Origin: Deltaproteobacteria bacterium
Lineage (GTDB): Bacteria; Desulfobacterota; Desulfarculia; JACQYL01
Assembly (NCBI GenBank): GCA_016208165.1
Contig: JACQYL010000126.1
Coordinates: 1-60,997, forward strand
Direction of reading: 5' to 3'
Length of the DNA stretch: 60,997 nucleotides
Below, piece by piece: positions 43,707 through 52,563 of this stretch. Below the pieces are notes generated by a model that worked only from the letters and a program-made list of their open reading frames with translations, was not told the origin of the DNA and made no database searches. The first letter of the stretch is position 1, and every line of letters begins with the position of its first letter. Made by a program: the position numbers and the translations under genes.

Positions 43707-44003
43707 ATGGACGGAGAAAAGGCTGTAGCGACACTGAAAGAAATTGCCTTAGACAAAGAACTGCCCCACACCGAGTATGCTCTTTTCGGAGTCCGGTGTC
43801 CCTATTGCGGTAAGATGGATCGTATCCGTCCCCTCGAACACCCGGACGAGATCGAGGAGATATTGGGAGAAGATCTGTTACGTTACCGGACAGCGTGGGG
43901 GATTTTGGCTCGGCAGGATCGTGAGGTGGGAATCTGTTGGTTTTGCAGGCAGGTTATCAAATTGGAGGAAGATATGACCATTGCCGGGCCGTTTGAGGAA
44001 TAA
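43707..44003 (+). CDS. Small zinc-ribbon-like protein
   Basis: The 98-residue product has two CxxC pairs, VRCPYCGKMD near residue 30 and GICWFCRQVI near residue 78, spaced like a zinc ribbon or rubredoxin-like metal site. The region between is acidic and helical (DEIEEILGEDLL). The next gene starts 13 bp later. It could bind metal delivered by the adjacent CobW GTPase or serve as a redox partner (inference). Confidence 0.65.
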   Translation: MDGEKAVATLKEIALDKELPHTEYALFGVRCPYCGKMDRIRPLEHPDEIEEILGEDLLRYRTAWGILARQDREVGICWFCRQVIKLEEDMTIAGPFEE

Positions 44004-44016
44004 GGTGACCAGCGTG

Positions 44017-45033
44017 ATGGGAAAGTCAGGACATGGAATCGGCCGTAAGGTCGATGTACTTCTGCTTGCCGGGTTTCTGGGAGCCGGGAAGACTACCCTG
44101 CTCAAACGGATTCTCTCGTGGGACACCGATTTGAGCGGTACTGTCGTAATCGTGAACGAGTTCGGCGAAGTGGGCGTTGACGGGTCTCTCCTCGAGGGCC
44201 TCGGGTCGGATGTGGTGGAGCTGACCAGTGGTTGTATCTGTTGCACGCTGAGTTCGGACCTGGAGCAGACCCTTGTAAACGTTTGGGAACGCTATGCGCC
44301 ACGCCGTGTCTTCATCGAGGCCACAGGGGTTGCCGATCCAAAGGCCGTCTCCGCTGTACTTCGGACGCCCCGGTTGTGCGACCTCATGGAGATCCGAAAG
44401 ATCATTACGGTTCTGGACGCCGACTTCTGGGAAGCGCGGGAGGTGTTCGGCCCGTTGTTCTATCACCAGCTCGAGGAGGCCCATCTGATCCTGTTGAACA
44501 AGATCGATCTCCTGAAGGAAGACCAGGTGCCGGTCTATTTGAACGAGATTCATGAAGCTATTCCCCATTGCCGGGTGGTGCCGACGATCCAGTGCAGGGT
44601 GGACCCGGAAACTCTCATGGCGTATCCGGAAGCGGAACAGGCGATGATGGAGCCGGGAGGTTTCTTCCGGACCGTATCTCCGGCTGGAGATTGTTGCTCA
44701 GAGGCCCATGACCACGCTCACCGCTGCGCTGATCGGGGACACGAGCATCCCGTGGACGCCTCGGAGGCCGGCTACGCCGCGTTTTCATTCGTGGAGACAC
44801 GTCCCCTGGTCGAGAGCTGCTTCAACCGTTTCATCGAAGACCTGCCTTGGGAACTGTTTCGTTTGAAGGGTACGGTGCGCTTTGAGGATCGGGTCGCCAT
44901 GCTTAATTTCGTGGGAGGCAAGAGCGAGTGGACCGGATGGAAAGGGGCTCCTGAAACCCGTCTGGCGTTTGTGGGCTGGAAAGTGGACCGAGAGAAAACG
45001 ATCGGGAAGTTGCGAAGTTGCGTCTCAACCTGA
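44017..45033 (+). CDS. CobW/COG0523 GTPase with CxCC motif
   Basis: The 338-residue protein is a G3E-family P-loop GTPase. Walker A is GFLGAGKTT, then VNEFGEVGVDG, the metal-binding CxCC motif in SGCICCTL, EATGVADP and the base-recognition motif NKIDLL. A His-rich loop (HDHAHRCADRGHEHP) precedes the CobW C-terminal domain. Members deliver zinc, cobalt or nickel to target enzymes. The ATG at 44017 is preferred; an earlier in-frame start at 43981 overlaps the previous gene. A zinc or cobalt enzyme target in this locus, such as the MtaA-like proteins, is plausible (inference). Confidence 0.88.
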   Translation: MGKSGHGIGRKVDVLLLAGFLGAGKTTLLKRILSWDTDLSGTVVIVNEFGEVGVDGSLLEGLGSDVVELTSGCICCTLSSDLEQTLVNVWERYAPRRVFIEATGVADPKAVSAVLRTPRLCDLMEIRKIITVLDADFWEAREVFGPLFYHQLEEAHLILLNKIDLLKEDQVPVYLNEIHEAIPHCRVVPTIQCRVDPETLMAYPEAEQAMMEPGGFFRTVSPAGDCCSEAHDHAHRCADRGHEHPVDASEAGYAAFSFVETRPLVESCFNRFIEDLPWELFRLKGTVRFEDRVAMLNFVGGKSEWTGWKGAPETRLAFVGWKVDREKTIGKLRSCVST

Positions 45034-45100
45034 TGTTTGAGGCCTTATTGAACCGCCTCTCGGCGGGAATAACGACGAGCGAGCCACGGAGGAATAATCG

Positions 45101-45346
45101 ATGAAAATCCAGGTGCTTGGTCCGGGGTGCAAACGATGCGATCAGTTATACGATAATGTCCTTTTAGCCTTACGGGAGCTGGATCTGTCCGACAAGGCGG
45201 AGTTGGCCCAGGTCAAGGATATAGACGTATTTGCAAAATACGGGGTGTTCGTTACCCCTGCCCTGGTGATCAATGATGACGTGGTATCGGTCGGCAAATT
45301 GCTTTCAGTTTCTGAAATAGAGGATGCGCTAAAAGCGAGGGTATAG
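45101..45346 (+). CDS. Small redox-active disulphide protein (thioredoxin-like, TIGR00412 type)
   Basis: The 81-residue protein begins MKIQVLGPGCKRCDQLYDNV with the redox pair Cys10 and Cys13. VFVTPALVINDDVVSVGKLL holds the cis-Pro region and is typical of archaeal-type mini-thioredoxins. Such proteins reduce disulphides or metal sites in anaerobes. GGAGG lies before the ATG, and the next gene starts 3 bp after the stop. Confidence 0.88.
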   Translation: MKIQVLGPGCKRCDQLYDNVLLALRELDLSDKAELAQVKDIDVFAKYGVFVTPALVINDDVVSVGKLLSVSEIEDALKARV

Positions 45347-45349
45347 AGC

Positions 45350-46357
45350 ATGGGGACCGCGACCTTTGTGTACCTGATCACGGGTTTTCTCGGATCGGGA
45401 AAGACCACCTTGTTGAATCGGGTCATCCATCAATTTCCGAAAGACCGCAAGCTGATGATCCTTATGAACGAGTTCGGCGAGGTGGGTATAGATGGTACAC
45501 TGGTGGAAAACGAAGATCTGGAAATGATGGAGATCAGTAAGGGGTCGATCTTCTGTGCGTGCGTGAAAACGGACTTTGTAAAGGGCATGTATTCCATCTC
45601 GCAGGAAATCCGGCCTGATATCCTGCTCATCGAGTCTACGGGCGTGGCAAATCCAACGGATCTGAAAAGGGATCTAAAGCTTTCTATTTTCAAGAATCGC
45701 TTTTTGTTCAAAGAGCAGATCTGCGTTATTGACGCCGCCCATTTTCTGGGCGCCTACGGAGCGTTTCAGTCCATCGAAAAGCAGTTGGAATCTTCCACCC
45801 TGTTCCTCGTCAACAAGGTGGATACGGCGGACCGGGCTACCATCGATCGGATCAAGGATGTGGTGAAGACGCATCACCCCGATCCAACGTTTTACGAGAC
45901 GGTCTACGGCGATATCGATTTCTCGTCCATTTTCTTCTCGGATGAAACGGAAAGGCCGAGTTCCCAAATCGCGGAAGGAGAACCCCTGACGCCGAGCCAG
46001 TTGGATGAGTATGTGGAGGCTCTGCTGGACGATCCGGAAGCTCAGGTGACTCCTCCCGACAGACTGCTTTCCGCGGTGTATAAATGGGTGGGAAAGGATC
46101 TAGAAACCATCAGGAAGTTTGCGGATCGTCTGCCGCCGGCGGTTGTTCGGTCCAAAGGTTTTCTGAGTGGAGACGGGGGGACATACCTGTTCAGCTACGT
46201 AATGGGCGACTGGGAACTGAATCCCCGTGAGATTTCGCCGGAGCGATGCACCCAAAAGGACCTGATCGTTTTTATCGCTCCTCCGGAATCCTTGAAGGAA
46301 ATTGAGATATTGGCAGGGCAATTCCAACTTGTGACAGCCACTGGATCGAGTAACTAA
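45350..46357 (+). CDS. CobW/COG0523 GTPase with altered metal motif
   Basis: The 335-residue product is a second G3E GTPase, with GFLGSGKTT, MNEFGEVGIDG, ESTGVANP and VNKVDTADR. The family CxCC motif is changed: where the paralogue at 44017 has GCICC, this one has GSIFCACVK and so keeps only Cys-x-Cys. There is no His-rich loop. It may serve a different metal or cofactor, or be a regulatory partner of the first. It is coupled to the mini-thioredoxin gene (3 bp gap). Confidence 0.87.
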   Translation: MGTATFVYLITGFLGSGKTTLLNRVIHQFPKDRKLMILMNEFGEVGIDGTLVENEDLEMMEISKGSIFCACVKTDFVKGMYSISQEIRPDILLIESTGVANPTDLKRDLKLSIFKNRFLFKEQICVIDAAHFLGAYGAFQSIEKQLESSTLFLVNKVDTADRATIDRIKDVVKTHHPDPTFYETVYGDIDFSSIFFSDETERPSSQIAEGEPLTPSQLDEYVEALLDDPEAQVTPPDRLLSAVYKWVGKDLETIRKFADRLPPAVVRSKGFLSGDGGTYLFSYVMGDWELNPREISPERCTQKDLIVFIAPPESLKEIEILAGQFQLVTATGSSN

Positions 46358-46518
46358 CGAGTTTCAAAGGCCTCCCTCGCTTCTCCATTCTTACTGCGTC
46401 CGGACGCAAGAGGTTCTTATTGACTAAGGCTGGTTTTTGTACGAACATTGCCGCGGTCGATTTCGTTTTGAAGTCACCGTGAGGCAGAAGACAACCACGA
46501 ACGACGGGGAGGAGCTCT

Positions 46519-46818
46519 ATGATCACTATTGTGGCCATGTTGGAAGCGAAGCCGGGCAAAGAGGAAGAATTGAACAAAGCGTTGTTGGAGCTGATCAAGC
46601 CTACCCGAAAGGAAGCGGGCTGCATCAACTACGACCTGCACCGATCCGAAGACGATCCCAAGAAGTTCTTCTTTTACGAGAATTGGACCGGTAAGTCGGC
46701 CCTGGACGAGCACATGGCCTCTCCGCATTTGACCGGGTTCGTGAAAAGAGCCAAAGAGTTGCTGGCCAAACCGCTGGATGTTAAGTTCTATAAGATGGTT
46801 TCGGAACCCGCCGGTTAG
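46519..46818 (+). CDS. Antibiotic biosynthesis monooxygenase (ABM/YgiN)-like protein
   Basis: The 99-residue protein begins MITIVAMLEAKPGKEEEL and has EAGCINYDLHRSEDDPKKFF, then YENWTGKSALDEHM, the pattern of ABM-fold proteins. These are small ferredoxin-like dimers that act on quinones, haem or aldehydes; many have unknown substrates. GGGAGGAG lies before the ATG. A terminator follows, so it is probably the last gene of the locus. Confidence 0.88.
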   Translation: MITIVAMLEAKPGKEEELNKALLELIKPTRKEAGCINYDLHRSEDDPKKFFFYENWTGKSALDEHMASPHLTGFVKRAKELLAKPLDVKFYKMVSEPAG

Positions 46819-46847
46819 AAAGACCTGACGTTCCTATGAACGGCCAA

Positions 46848-46878
46848 AAGACCGGGAACCCGTTTCCGGTCTTCTTTT
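46848..46878 (+). terminator. Rho-independent terminator after the ABM gene
   Basis: AAGACCGG and CCGGTCTT pair around a ten-base loop and are followed by CTTTT. It lies 30 bp after the stop and ends the long plus-strand locus. Confidence 0.85.
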
Positions 46879-47061
46879 ATGCAGGTTTGGATCCCTCGTT
46901 GCCGGACGGGCCCGCCCTCGATCCCTCTCGGGTTGAACGATGGAGGGCGGGCGGACCATCACCCCAACGATCGGTGGCGCGTTCCAAACCTCGTTTTTTT
47001 CGAGGACCAGGGGTGACCTCCGGGAGCGGTTCAGTCGGGATACGGGAACCGGGTCATCGGG

Positions 47062-47838
47062 TCAGCGATGTTTCCAAACCGGCGCACGCTTTTCGAGAAA
47101 CGCTTGAATGCCCTCTTGAGCATCTTCGTAGGCCAGGTCGTAGGAAATGACATCCTTGGCATAAAAGAGCGCATCGGTCTCCGCCATCTCGATTTGACGA
47201 TAAAACGAGGCCTTGCCCGACCGGACGGCGACACGGCTGTAGGTCGCAATGGTGCGGGCGATCTCGTATGTTTCTTCTTCCAGGCGATCCGCGGTGCAAA
47301 CCCGGCTGATCAGTCCATGTTGCAGCGCCTCTTTGGCCGACAAGACTCGTCCCGTGATCAACATATCGAGCGCTGTCTTTCGTCCTACGCAACGGGTCAG
47401 GGATATCATCGGCGTGGTGCAAAACAGGCCGATTTTGACTCCGGGGGTGGCGAAGCGTGCGTTTTCCTCCGCTATGGCAAGATCGCAGGCCCCCACCAAC
47501 TGGCACCCCGCGGCGAACGCGGCTCCGCGTACGCTTGCCAGGACTGGGACGGCAAGCCGATGCAATTTTTCCATCATTTCGGAACATCGGGTGAACACGT
47601 TTCGATAGGAGAGCAGGGAACCACCCACCAGTTCCTTCAACAGATGTCCGGAACAGAAATTTTTTCCGGAACTCTCGATGACCAATACCGATACATCCTT
47701 GCTCTTTTCCAATCCCTCTATAACCGTTATAATCTCCTCGATGAGTTCGAGAGACAGGGCGTTGGCCGTGTCGGGCCGATTCAAAGTAATTCTGGCCAGC
47801 GAATCTTCTTGACTGTATAGAATGTTCTTGAAATCCAT
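47062..47838 (-). CDS. Enoyl-CoA hydratase/isomerase family protein
   Basis: The 258-residue crotonase-fold protein begins MDFKNILYSQEDSLARITLN. It has the oxyanion-hole segments SSGKNFCSGHLL and RGAAFAAGCQLVGACD. In the second, the usual catalytic Glu after GGG is not obvious, so it may be an isomerase or thioesterase rather than a hydratase. The ATG at 47838 has AGGAAAGG upstream; an earlier in-frame ATG at 47874 is less likely. It is transcribed against the methyltransferase locus and stands alone. Confidence 0.88.
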   Translation of the reverse strand: MDFKNILYSQEDSLARITLNRPDTANALSLELIEEIITVIEGLEKSKDVSVLVIESSGKNFCSGHLLKELVGGSLLSYRNVFTRCSEMMEKLHRLAVPVLASVRGAAFAAGCQLVGACDLAIAEENARFATPGVKIGLFCTTPMISLTRCVGRKTALDMLITGRVLSAKEALQHGLISRVCTADRLEEETYEIARTIATYSRVAVRSGKASFYRQIEMAETDALFYAKDVISYDLAYEDAQEGIQAFLEKRAPVWKHR

Positions 47839-48121
47839 AACCGTAGCCTTTCCTGTTTGAAGTGCGAATTGCATGCCGGGCCCGGACGACTCGAACCCGG
47901 AAGCGCCGAGTCTAGATTACATATCGTCCCCTCCGACCGGTGTAAAGAAGTTTCCAGCTCATGACCGGAAGGGGGTATCGAGGGATGGTTGGAGGTTGCC
48001 GGACACCCGGTGAAAGGGACCCTGCGAACGGCTGAATCGATCCGGCGCCGCGGGATCCCGTAAGCGAGTATTCGCTGTACAGGCAGCGCCCGGTCGGTAC
48101 GTCGAACAAAAGGAGTCTCGA

Positions 48122-49606
48122 ATGGGAATTCGAGGTAGCGAGTATCAGGATCAAACCGCCTACGACCGGTATGGCATGTCCGGCGGTGGACTGGATTGGG
48201 GGAATCAGCCTTCCGTGTTTCGAGAATACCCGCATCTGCCGGTGTATCCCCTGTCCGAACCGCCGGCCTGGCCCGAGGGGAACGTTTGGCAAGTGATGTG
48301 CGGTCCCGAGATCACGCCGAAGGAAGCGGAGTTTCTTCCTGAAAATCTGGCTGCCATTTTGTATCTTTCCGGGGGGGTGACGGCCCGAGCCAAGCATGGA
48401 CACGACTGGTTCTACTACAGAGCGCCGGCCTCCGCGGGAGCACTCTATCCATTCGAGGTGTACTGCGCGACGTGCGGCGTCCGATCGTTGGAAGACGGGT
48501 TATATCACTTTACAGTGAGCCGTTCCGGGCTTTCCCTGCTTCGCCAGGGGAACTTCACGGAGTCGCTGGACCGTCTCGTGGATGCATCCGAACCATCCGG
48601 GAAACCATCCGTGATCTTCGTGCTTTCGGCTATATTCTTCCGCAGCGCCTGGAAGTACCGGGAACGTGCATACCGCTATTGCCTGTACGATACAGGACAT
48701 CTTCTGGAGAATCTGTTGCTCTCGTTGAAATTCCTGAGCATTCCGTTCGATCTGCATCTGGATTTCGGAAACGCTGAAGTCGAACGGCTGTCAGGTATCG
48801 ACGACGAGCAAGAGGGCGCGTTGGCGCTGGTTCGAGCCTATTGGAGATCCGGTGGCCCCGTTTCCGTTTCAGCCGAACAAGCGGCTTCTCCCGTGTCCTT
48901 TCAAGCCGGCCCCTTGTGTCCGGGGATTCGGACGTTCGACAAGATCGTCGGCGTGCATCGGGAAACGGGTTCCGTTGACTCGGTAGCGTCGGGCGGTGAA
49001 GAACCGGGCAAAAAGGGTCCATGGCTTTGGGAGGCCGTGCCGGAGGCGGAAGGGACGATGGATTTTCCCTCCTTTGTGGAAACGGTTCAAACCAGGCGAT
49101 CGAAGCGGAATTACGTTGTCCGGCCCGTGTCCAAAGGCCGGCTGGGAACGTTGCTCGGATTGATATTGGGTCCGAGCGACTCGGATCTGTACCGCGGACC
49201 AAGGCCGGATCTGGGTATACTGGTCGGAGATGTGGCCGATACGGCGCCGGGGTTTTATCGGATCGATCCGCGCACCCGGCAAATGGCCCTGGTAAAGGAG
49301 GGGGATCTGCTGCGAGACATGGCCGATGCCGCCTTGAACCAGATGTGGCTTGCCCGGGCCGCCGTTCTCCTGGTGATGTTTGCGGATTTGAAAAAGATCG
49401 AGGATCGGTACGGTCCCCGGTCCTACCGGCACCTCATGTTGAAGGCGGGCATGCTGGGACAACGGGTCTACCTGGCCGCCACGGGTCTGGGAATGGGCGC
49501 TTGCGGAATCGGCGCTTTTTATGACGCCGAGGCCGCAAACGTCCTGGGATTGGAGCCTGCGGAACGGGTGCTGTACCTGGTGGCGGCCGGGCCCGTGAAA
49601 AGGTAG
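48122..49606 (+). CDS. SagB/ThcOx-type nitroreductase-fold oxidoreductase, two domains
   Basis: The 494-residue protein has two tandem nitroreductase-like domains. The first (about 60-250) has FYYRAPASAGALYPFEVY and YRYCLYDTGHLLEN. The second (about 315-494) has QTRRSKRNYV, MWLARAAVLLVMFADL and a GLGMGACGIGAFYD end. This two-domain form is typical of SagB-type FMN dehydrogenases, some of which oxidise azolines in modified peptides while others are of unknown role. AAAGGAG precedes the ATG. A ThiF-like E1 gene follows, which recalls peptide-modification clusters, but no precursor peptide was recognised. Confidence 0.83.
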   Translation: MGIRGSEYQDQTAYDRYGMSGGGLDWGNQPSVFREYPHLPVYPLSEPPAWPEGNVWQVMCGPEITPKEAEFLPENLAAILYLSGGVTARAKHGHDWFYYRAPASAGALYPFEVYCATCGVRSLEDGLYHFTVSRSGLSLLRQGNFTESLDRLVDASEPSGKPSVIFVLSAIFFRSAWKYRERAYRYCLYDTGHLLENLLLSLKFLSIPFDLHLDFGNAEVERLSGIDDEQEGALALVRAYWRSGGPVSVSAEQAASPVSFQAGPLCPGIRTFDKIVGVHRETGSVDSVASGGEEPGKKGPWLWEAVPEAEGTMDFPSFVETVQTRRSKRNYVVRPVSKGRLGTLLGLILGPSDSDLYRGPRPDLGILVGDVADTAPGFYRIDPRTRQMALVKEGDLLRDMADAALNQMWLARAAVLLVMFADLKKIEDRYGPRSYRHLMLKAGMLGQRVYLAATGLGMGACGIGAFYDAEAANVLGLEPAERVLYLVAAGPVKR

Positions 49607-49674
49607 CCGTCGCGATCGGGATGACGCCTCTCATGAGGATTGGGTCAAGCACGGATGGACACGGGAGTTCACTC

Positions 49675-50415
49675 ATGATTACCCGGAAGGAGCGTGAGCG
49701 GTACGAGCGGCAGATCATGCTGGCCGATTTCGGTGAAGCGGGACAGGAGAAACTCAAACAGGCCCGAGTACTAATCGTCGGAGTCGGGGGGCTCGGATGC
49801 CCGCTGGCCTTATATCTGGCAGCGGCCGGCGTGGGCGCGATCACCCTGGTGGATTATGACCAGGTGGAATGGTCCAACTTGAATCGCCAGATTTTGCACT
49901 GGGAAGACAATGTGGGCGACGATAAAGTGAGATCCGCCGCGGAAAAGATCCGGCGGCTGAACTCGGCGACGGACGTCCGCGAACTCGGGGTATCTCTCTC
50001 AGCCGAAAACGCGTCCGAGATCGTATCGCGCCACGATCTCATACTGGATGCGTTGGACGATCTGCACGTTCGTCAAATTCTGAACCGCGCCGCCGTTCAA
50101 GCCCGGATACCCATGATCTATGGGGGCATCCATGGCATGAACGGTATGACCACCTGGATTCTGCCCGGGCGGACACCCTGTTTGAAGTGTCTGTTTCCCG
50201 AGCGGCTGGACAACGAGAAATTTCCCGTACTGGGCACCACTCCCGGAATCGTGGCCATGATCCAGGCCACCGAGGCCGTCAAGTATCTGGTAGGCATGGG
50301 GAATTTGCTTGCGGGCCGATTGCTCGTTTATGATGGGCTTGCAATGACGTTCTCCGAGATCGAAGTTCTAAGAGATCCGAATTGCGTTGTGTGCGGCGGA
50401 ATTGAACCCGCATGA
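49675..50415 (+). CDS. ThiF/MoeB/HesA-family E1-like adenylyltransferase
   Basis: The 246-residue protein starts with ERYERQIMLADFGEAGQ, then the nucleotide-binding GVGGLGCPLALYLAAAG, the conserved DYDQVEWSNLNRQ with the catalytic Arg and Asn, and DALDDLHVR. Two CxxC pairs (CLKCLFPE and CVVCGG) bind zinc. It adenylates the C-terminus of a small carrier such as ThiS or MoaD, or of a peptide. The ATG at 49675 has GGGAG upstream; an earlier in-frame start at 49621 is less likely. It follows the SagB-type gene by 68 bp. Confidence 0.9.
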   Translation: MITRKERERYERQIMLADFGEAGQEKLKQARVLIVGVGGLGCPLALYLAAAGVGAITLVDYDQVEWSNLNRQILHWEDNVGDDKVRSAAEKIRRLNSATDVRELGVSLSAENASEIVSRHDLILDALDDLHVRQILNRAAVQARIPMIYGGIHGMNGMTTWILPGRTPCLKCLFPERLDNEKFPVLGTTPGIVAMIQATEAVKYLVGMGNLLAGRLLVYDGLAMTFSEIEVLRDPNCVVCGGIEPA

Positions 50416-50537
50416 TACGGCCCTGGTAATGGTATCCCCAAGAGACCTTCGAAACACGAAAGCCAAGCGTACGCCACGGATTGTACCTCTTTGGATGGAA
50501 CCCGGGCGGCGCTTTTACGGAAATGAGGGAATCCTTC

Positions 50538-50894
50538 ATGCCCATCTATGAATATGAGGCCGTCTCGCCGGAGGCATCGTGCGACCGGTGCCGGCATGGT
50601 TTCGAAACCGTTCAATCGCTGCGGGAAAAACCGCTCGAATGCTGTCCCGACTGCGGAGCGGGAGTCAAACGGGTGCTGTCCCGGTGCCGGGCCCTGGTGG
50701 TGGAACATTCCGAGGTACAGACACATGTGGAACAGCGATTGACTTCGTATGAAAAGGAAGGGAAGTGGAGTCATGCCGCGGAGCTGGCGGACAAGCACTC
50801 CGAGAAAACACAAGACCGGCAAATGAAAACCAGGGCGCTGGAGAATTACAGAAAAGCCGGATATGATGTAGACTCGATGACCAAGAGTTCCTGA
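50538..50894 (+). CDS. FmdB-type zinc-ribbon protein
   Basis: The 118-residue product begins MPIYEYEAVSPEASCDRCRH and has PLECCPDCGAGVKRVLSR, the two CxxC halves of an FmdB-type zinc ribbon, then a helical tail (VEQRLTSYEKEGKWSHAAEL). FmdB proteins were linked to regulation of methylamine/formamide porins; most are of unknown role. The MPIYEY start is the family hallmark, which fixes ATG 50538. Confidence 0.85.
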   Translation: MPIYEYEAVSPEASCDRCRHGFETVQSLREKPLECCPDCGAGVKRVLSRCRALVVEHSEVQTHVEQRLTSYEKEGKWSHAAELADKHSEKTQDRQMKTRALENYRKAGYDVDSMTKSS

Positions 50895-51057
50895 GCCATT
50901 TAACCCTTTTGATGAAGGCGAGCTTTATCCCGGGTTACCACAGGCGTAACGCGCGTCCGGGCCAAGGTGAGTATACTTGAAGCAGGGTTCCCGGATGTGC
51001 CGGTTGGTCAAATTGGGCCGTTGAAACAGTGAAGGACCTTTTGAGCTGGAGGTTGGA

Positions 51058-51732
51058 TTGACGGATTCTCAAATAAATGAAGATGGTTACATTAACGAAC
51101 GGCTGAATATGGTTCGGGATCAGATCCAAAGACGGGGTGTGCGCGATCCCAAAGTGCTCGAAGCCATGCGTACGGTGCCAAGGCATCTCTTCGTTCCAAA
51201 GACAATGCGCTACGAGGCCTACGACGACAGGCCACTCCCCATCGGACAGGGTCAGACCATCTCTCAGCCATACATTGTTGCGTATATGACCGAAGCGCTC
51301 GAACTCAAAGGCGGTGAGAAGGTACTGGAAATTGGCACCGGCTCCGGCTACCAGGCTGCCGTATTGAGCAGAATCGCCGGAGAAGTATATACCATCGAGC
51401 GAATACCCGAACTGATGGAAGAGGCGCGGAGGCGGTTCGCGGAATTAGGTTACACGAACATTCATTGCCACGTGGGGGACGGCACCCGAGGGTGGGATTC
51501 CGAGGCCCCTTTTCAAGGCATCATAGCCACTGCGGGCGGACCTCGTATTCCTCAGCCGTTGACTGAACAGCTCGCCCTGGGGGGAATACTGGTAATGCCG
51601 GTGGGCGGGGACGAATACGGTCAAATGCTGATCCGCGTGATCCGCGAACCGAGCGGAGATTTCCGCCAGGAAAACCTCATGGGGGTAGCCTTCGTGCGAC
51701 TCATCGGCCAACATGGGTGGGAGGAAAGCTGA
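51058..51732 (+). CDS. pcm: Protein-L-isoaspartate O-methyltransferase
   Basis: The 224-residue enzyme has the family pattern: VPRHLFVPKTMRYEAYDDRP, IGQGQTISQPYIVAYMTE, the SAM site VLEIGTGSGYQAAVL, and IIATAGGPRIPQPL. It repairs isoaspartyl residues in damaged proteins using SAM. The start is the TTG at 51058, with GGAGG six bases upstream, and no better ATG before the conserved core. A strong terminator lies 170 bp downstream. Confidence 0.93.
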   Translation: MTDSQINEDGYINERLNMVRDQIQRRGVRDPKVLEAMRTVPRHLFVPKTMRYEAYDDRPLPIGQGQTISQPYIVAYMTEALELKGGEKVLEIGTGSGYQAAVLSRIAGEVYTIERIPELMEEARRRFAELGYTNIHCHVGDGTRGWDSEAPFQGIIATAGGPRIPQPLTEQLALGGILVMPVGGDEYGQMLIRVIREPSGDFRQENLMGVAFVRLIGQHGWEES

Positions 51733-51901
51733 CACGTTTCCTTGCAGCCGGTCCGAATGGGCGGAGGGCTCGTGCGCAAGTAGTTGTACGGCGCCGGGAC
51801 GAGGATACCGGTGATGGAAGTATCGTCCGTTCTGGGCGGCACATGGGCGGCACTGGAACGGATGGGCCTACTCGCGCGATCCCGTCAAGCGCGTAACAAA
51901 A

Positions 51902-51936
51902 AAAAGCCGGGTACGTCTCGCGACGACCCAGCTTTT
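51902..51936. terminator. Bidirectional rho-independent terminator
   Basis: AAAAGC, GGGT and CGTC pair with GACG, ACCC and GCTTTT around a TCGC loop, with single unpaired bases. A-rich and T-rich flanks allow use from either strand. Confidence 0.85.
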
Positions 51937-52563
51937 GAAGGAGAAGAGAGAGGTTGTTTGATCTACTTTCAAGCAACATGCATGCCAGTTTTTGCGCGCC
52001 CCGGCAAATCGCCTGAAAAGGCCGTGGTTAAGCCTATCTCGGGGATTTGAACGATCCGGTTAATTCCTTTGCAATAAAAAATGTTTTACCCCTACCGTCC
52101 CGCCTCGGTGACCTGTCATATAACTTCCTGATATAGAACGGTTTTTTATGAGTAAAAAAACCTTTATCCGCCTTGGCCGCCTTCGGAGGAGGATCCGTGA
52201 GCACGATTTATTCCCTTGCCCAAGGTATTTCGATATGGCTGATCCTGGATAAAAATATAATGATGTCCATATATTAGGCCTCATTTCCATCCGTATGGCA
52301 ACTCCACCGGACATCGGCGGGCTCGTGCTGCTTCGCCGTCACTATCCGCCGGCGCGAATCCGTTCGCCCGCCGTCAGGCGCGATGGAAGGGCCTGCCCCG
52401 GGCGCGTCCTGTTGTGACCCGGCTTCACTCTTATCGATCGAACTCCATCTCGCCGGACGGGATCCCTTCCAGTGACAAAATGGTAACCCGATTTGGCGCC
52501 GGCCGCATGTTTTCGAAACTGCGAAAGCGGTCGAATGAAGCGGGATGAAAAGACCCCTGGGAT
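51937..52563. other. Intergenic region with a second A/T hairpin
   Basis: No gene is supported in about 630 bp. A hairpin of GGTTTTTT and AAAAAACC (52140-52162) could be another terminator. Open frames on the minus strand from 52274 to 52567 lack family-like sequence. Confidence 0.5.
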
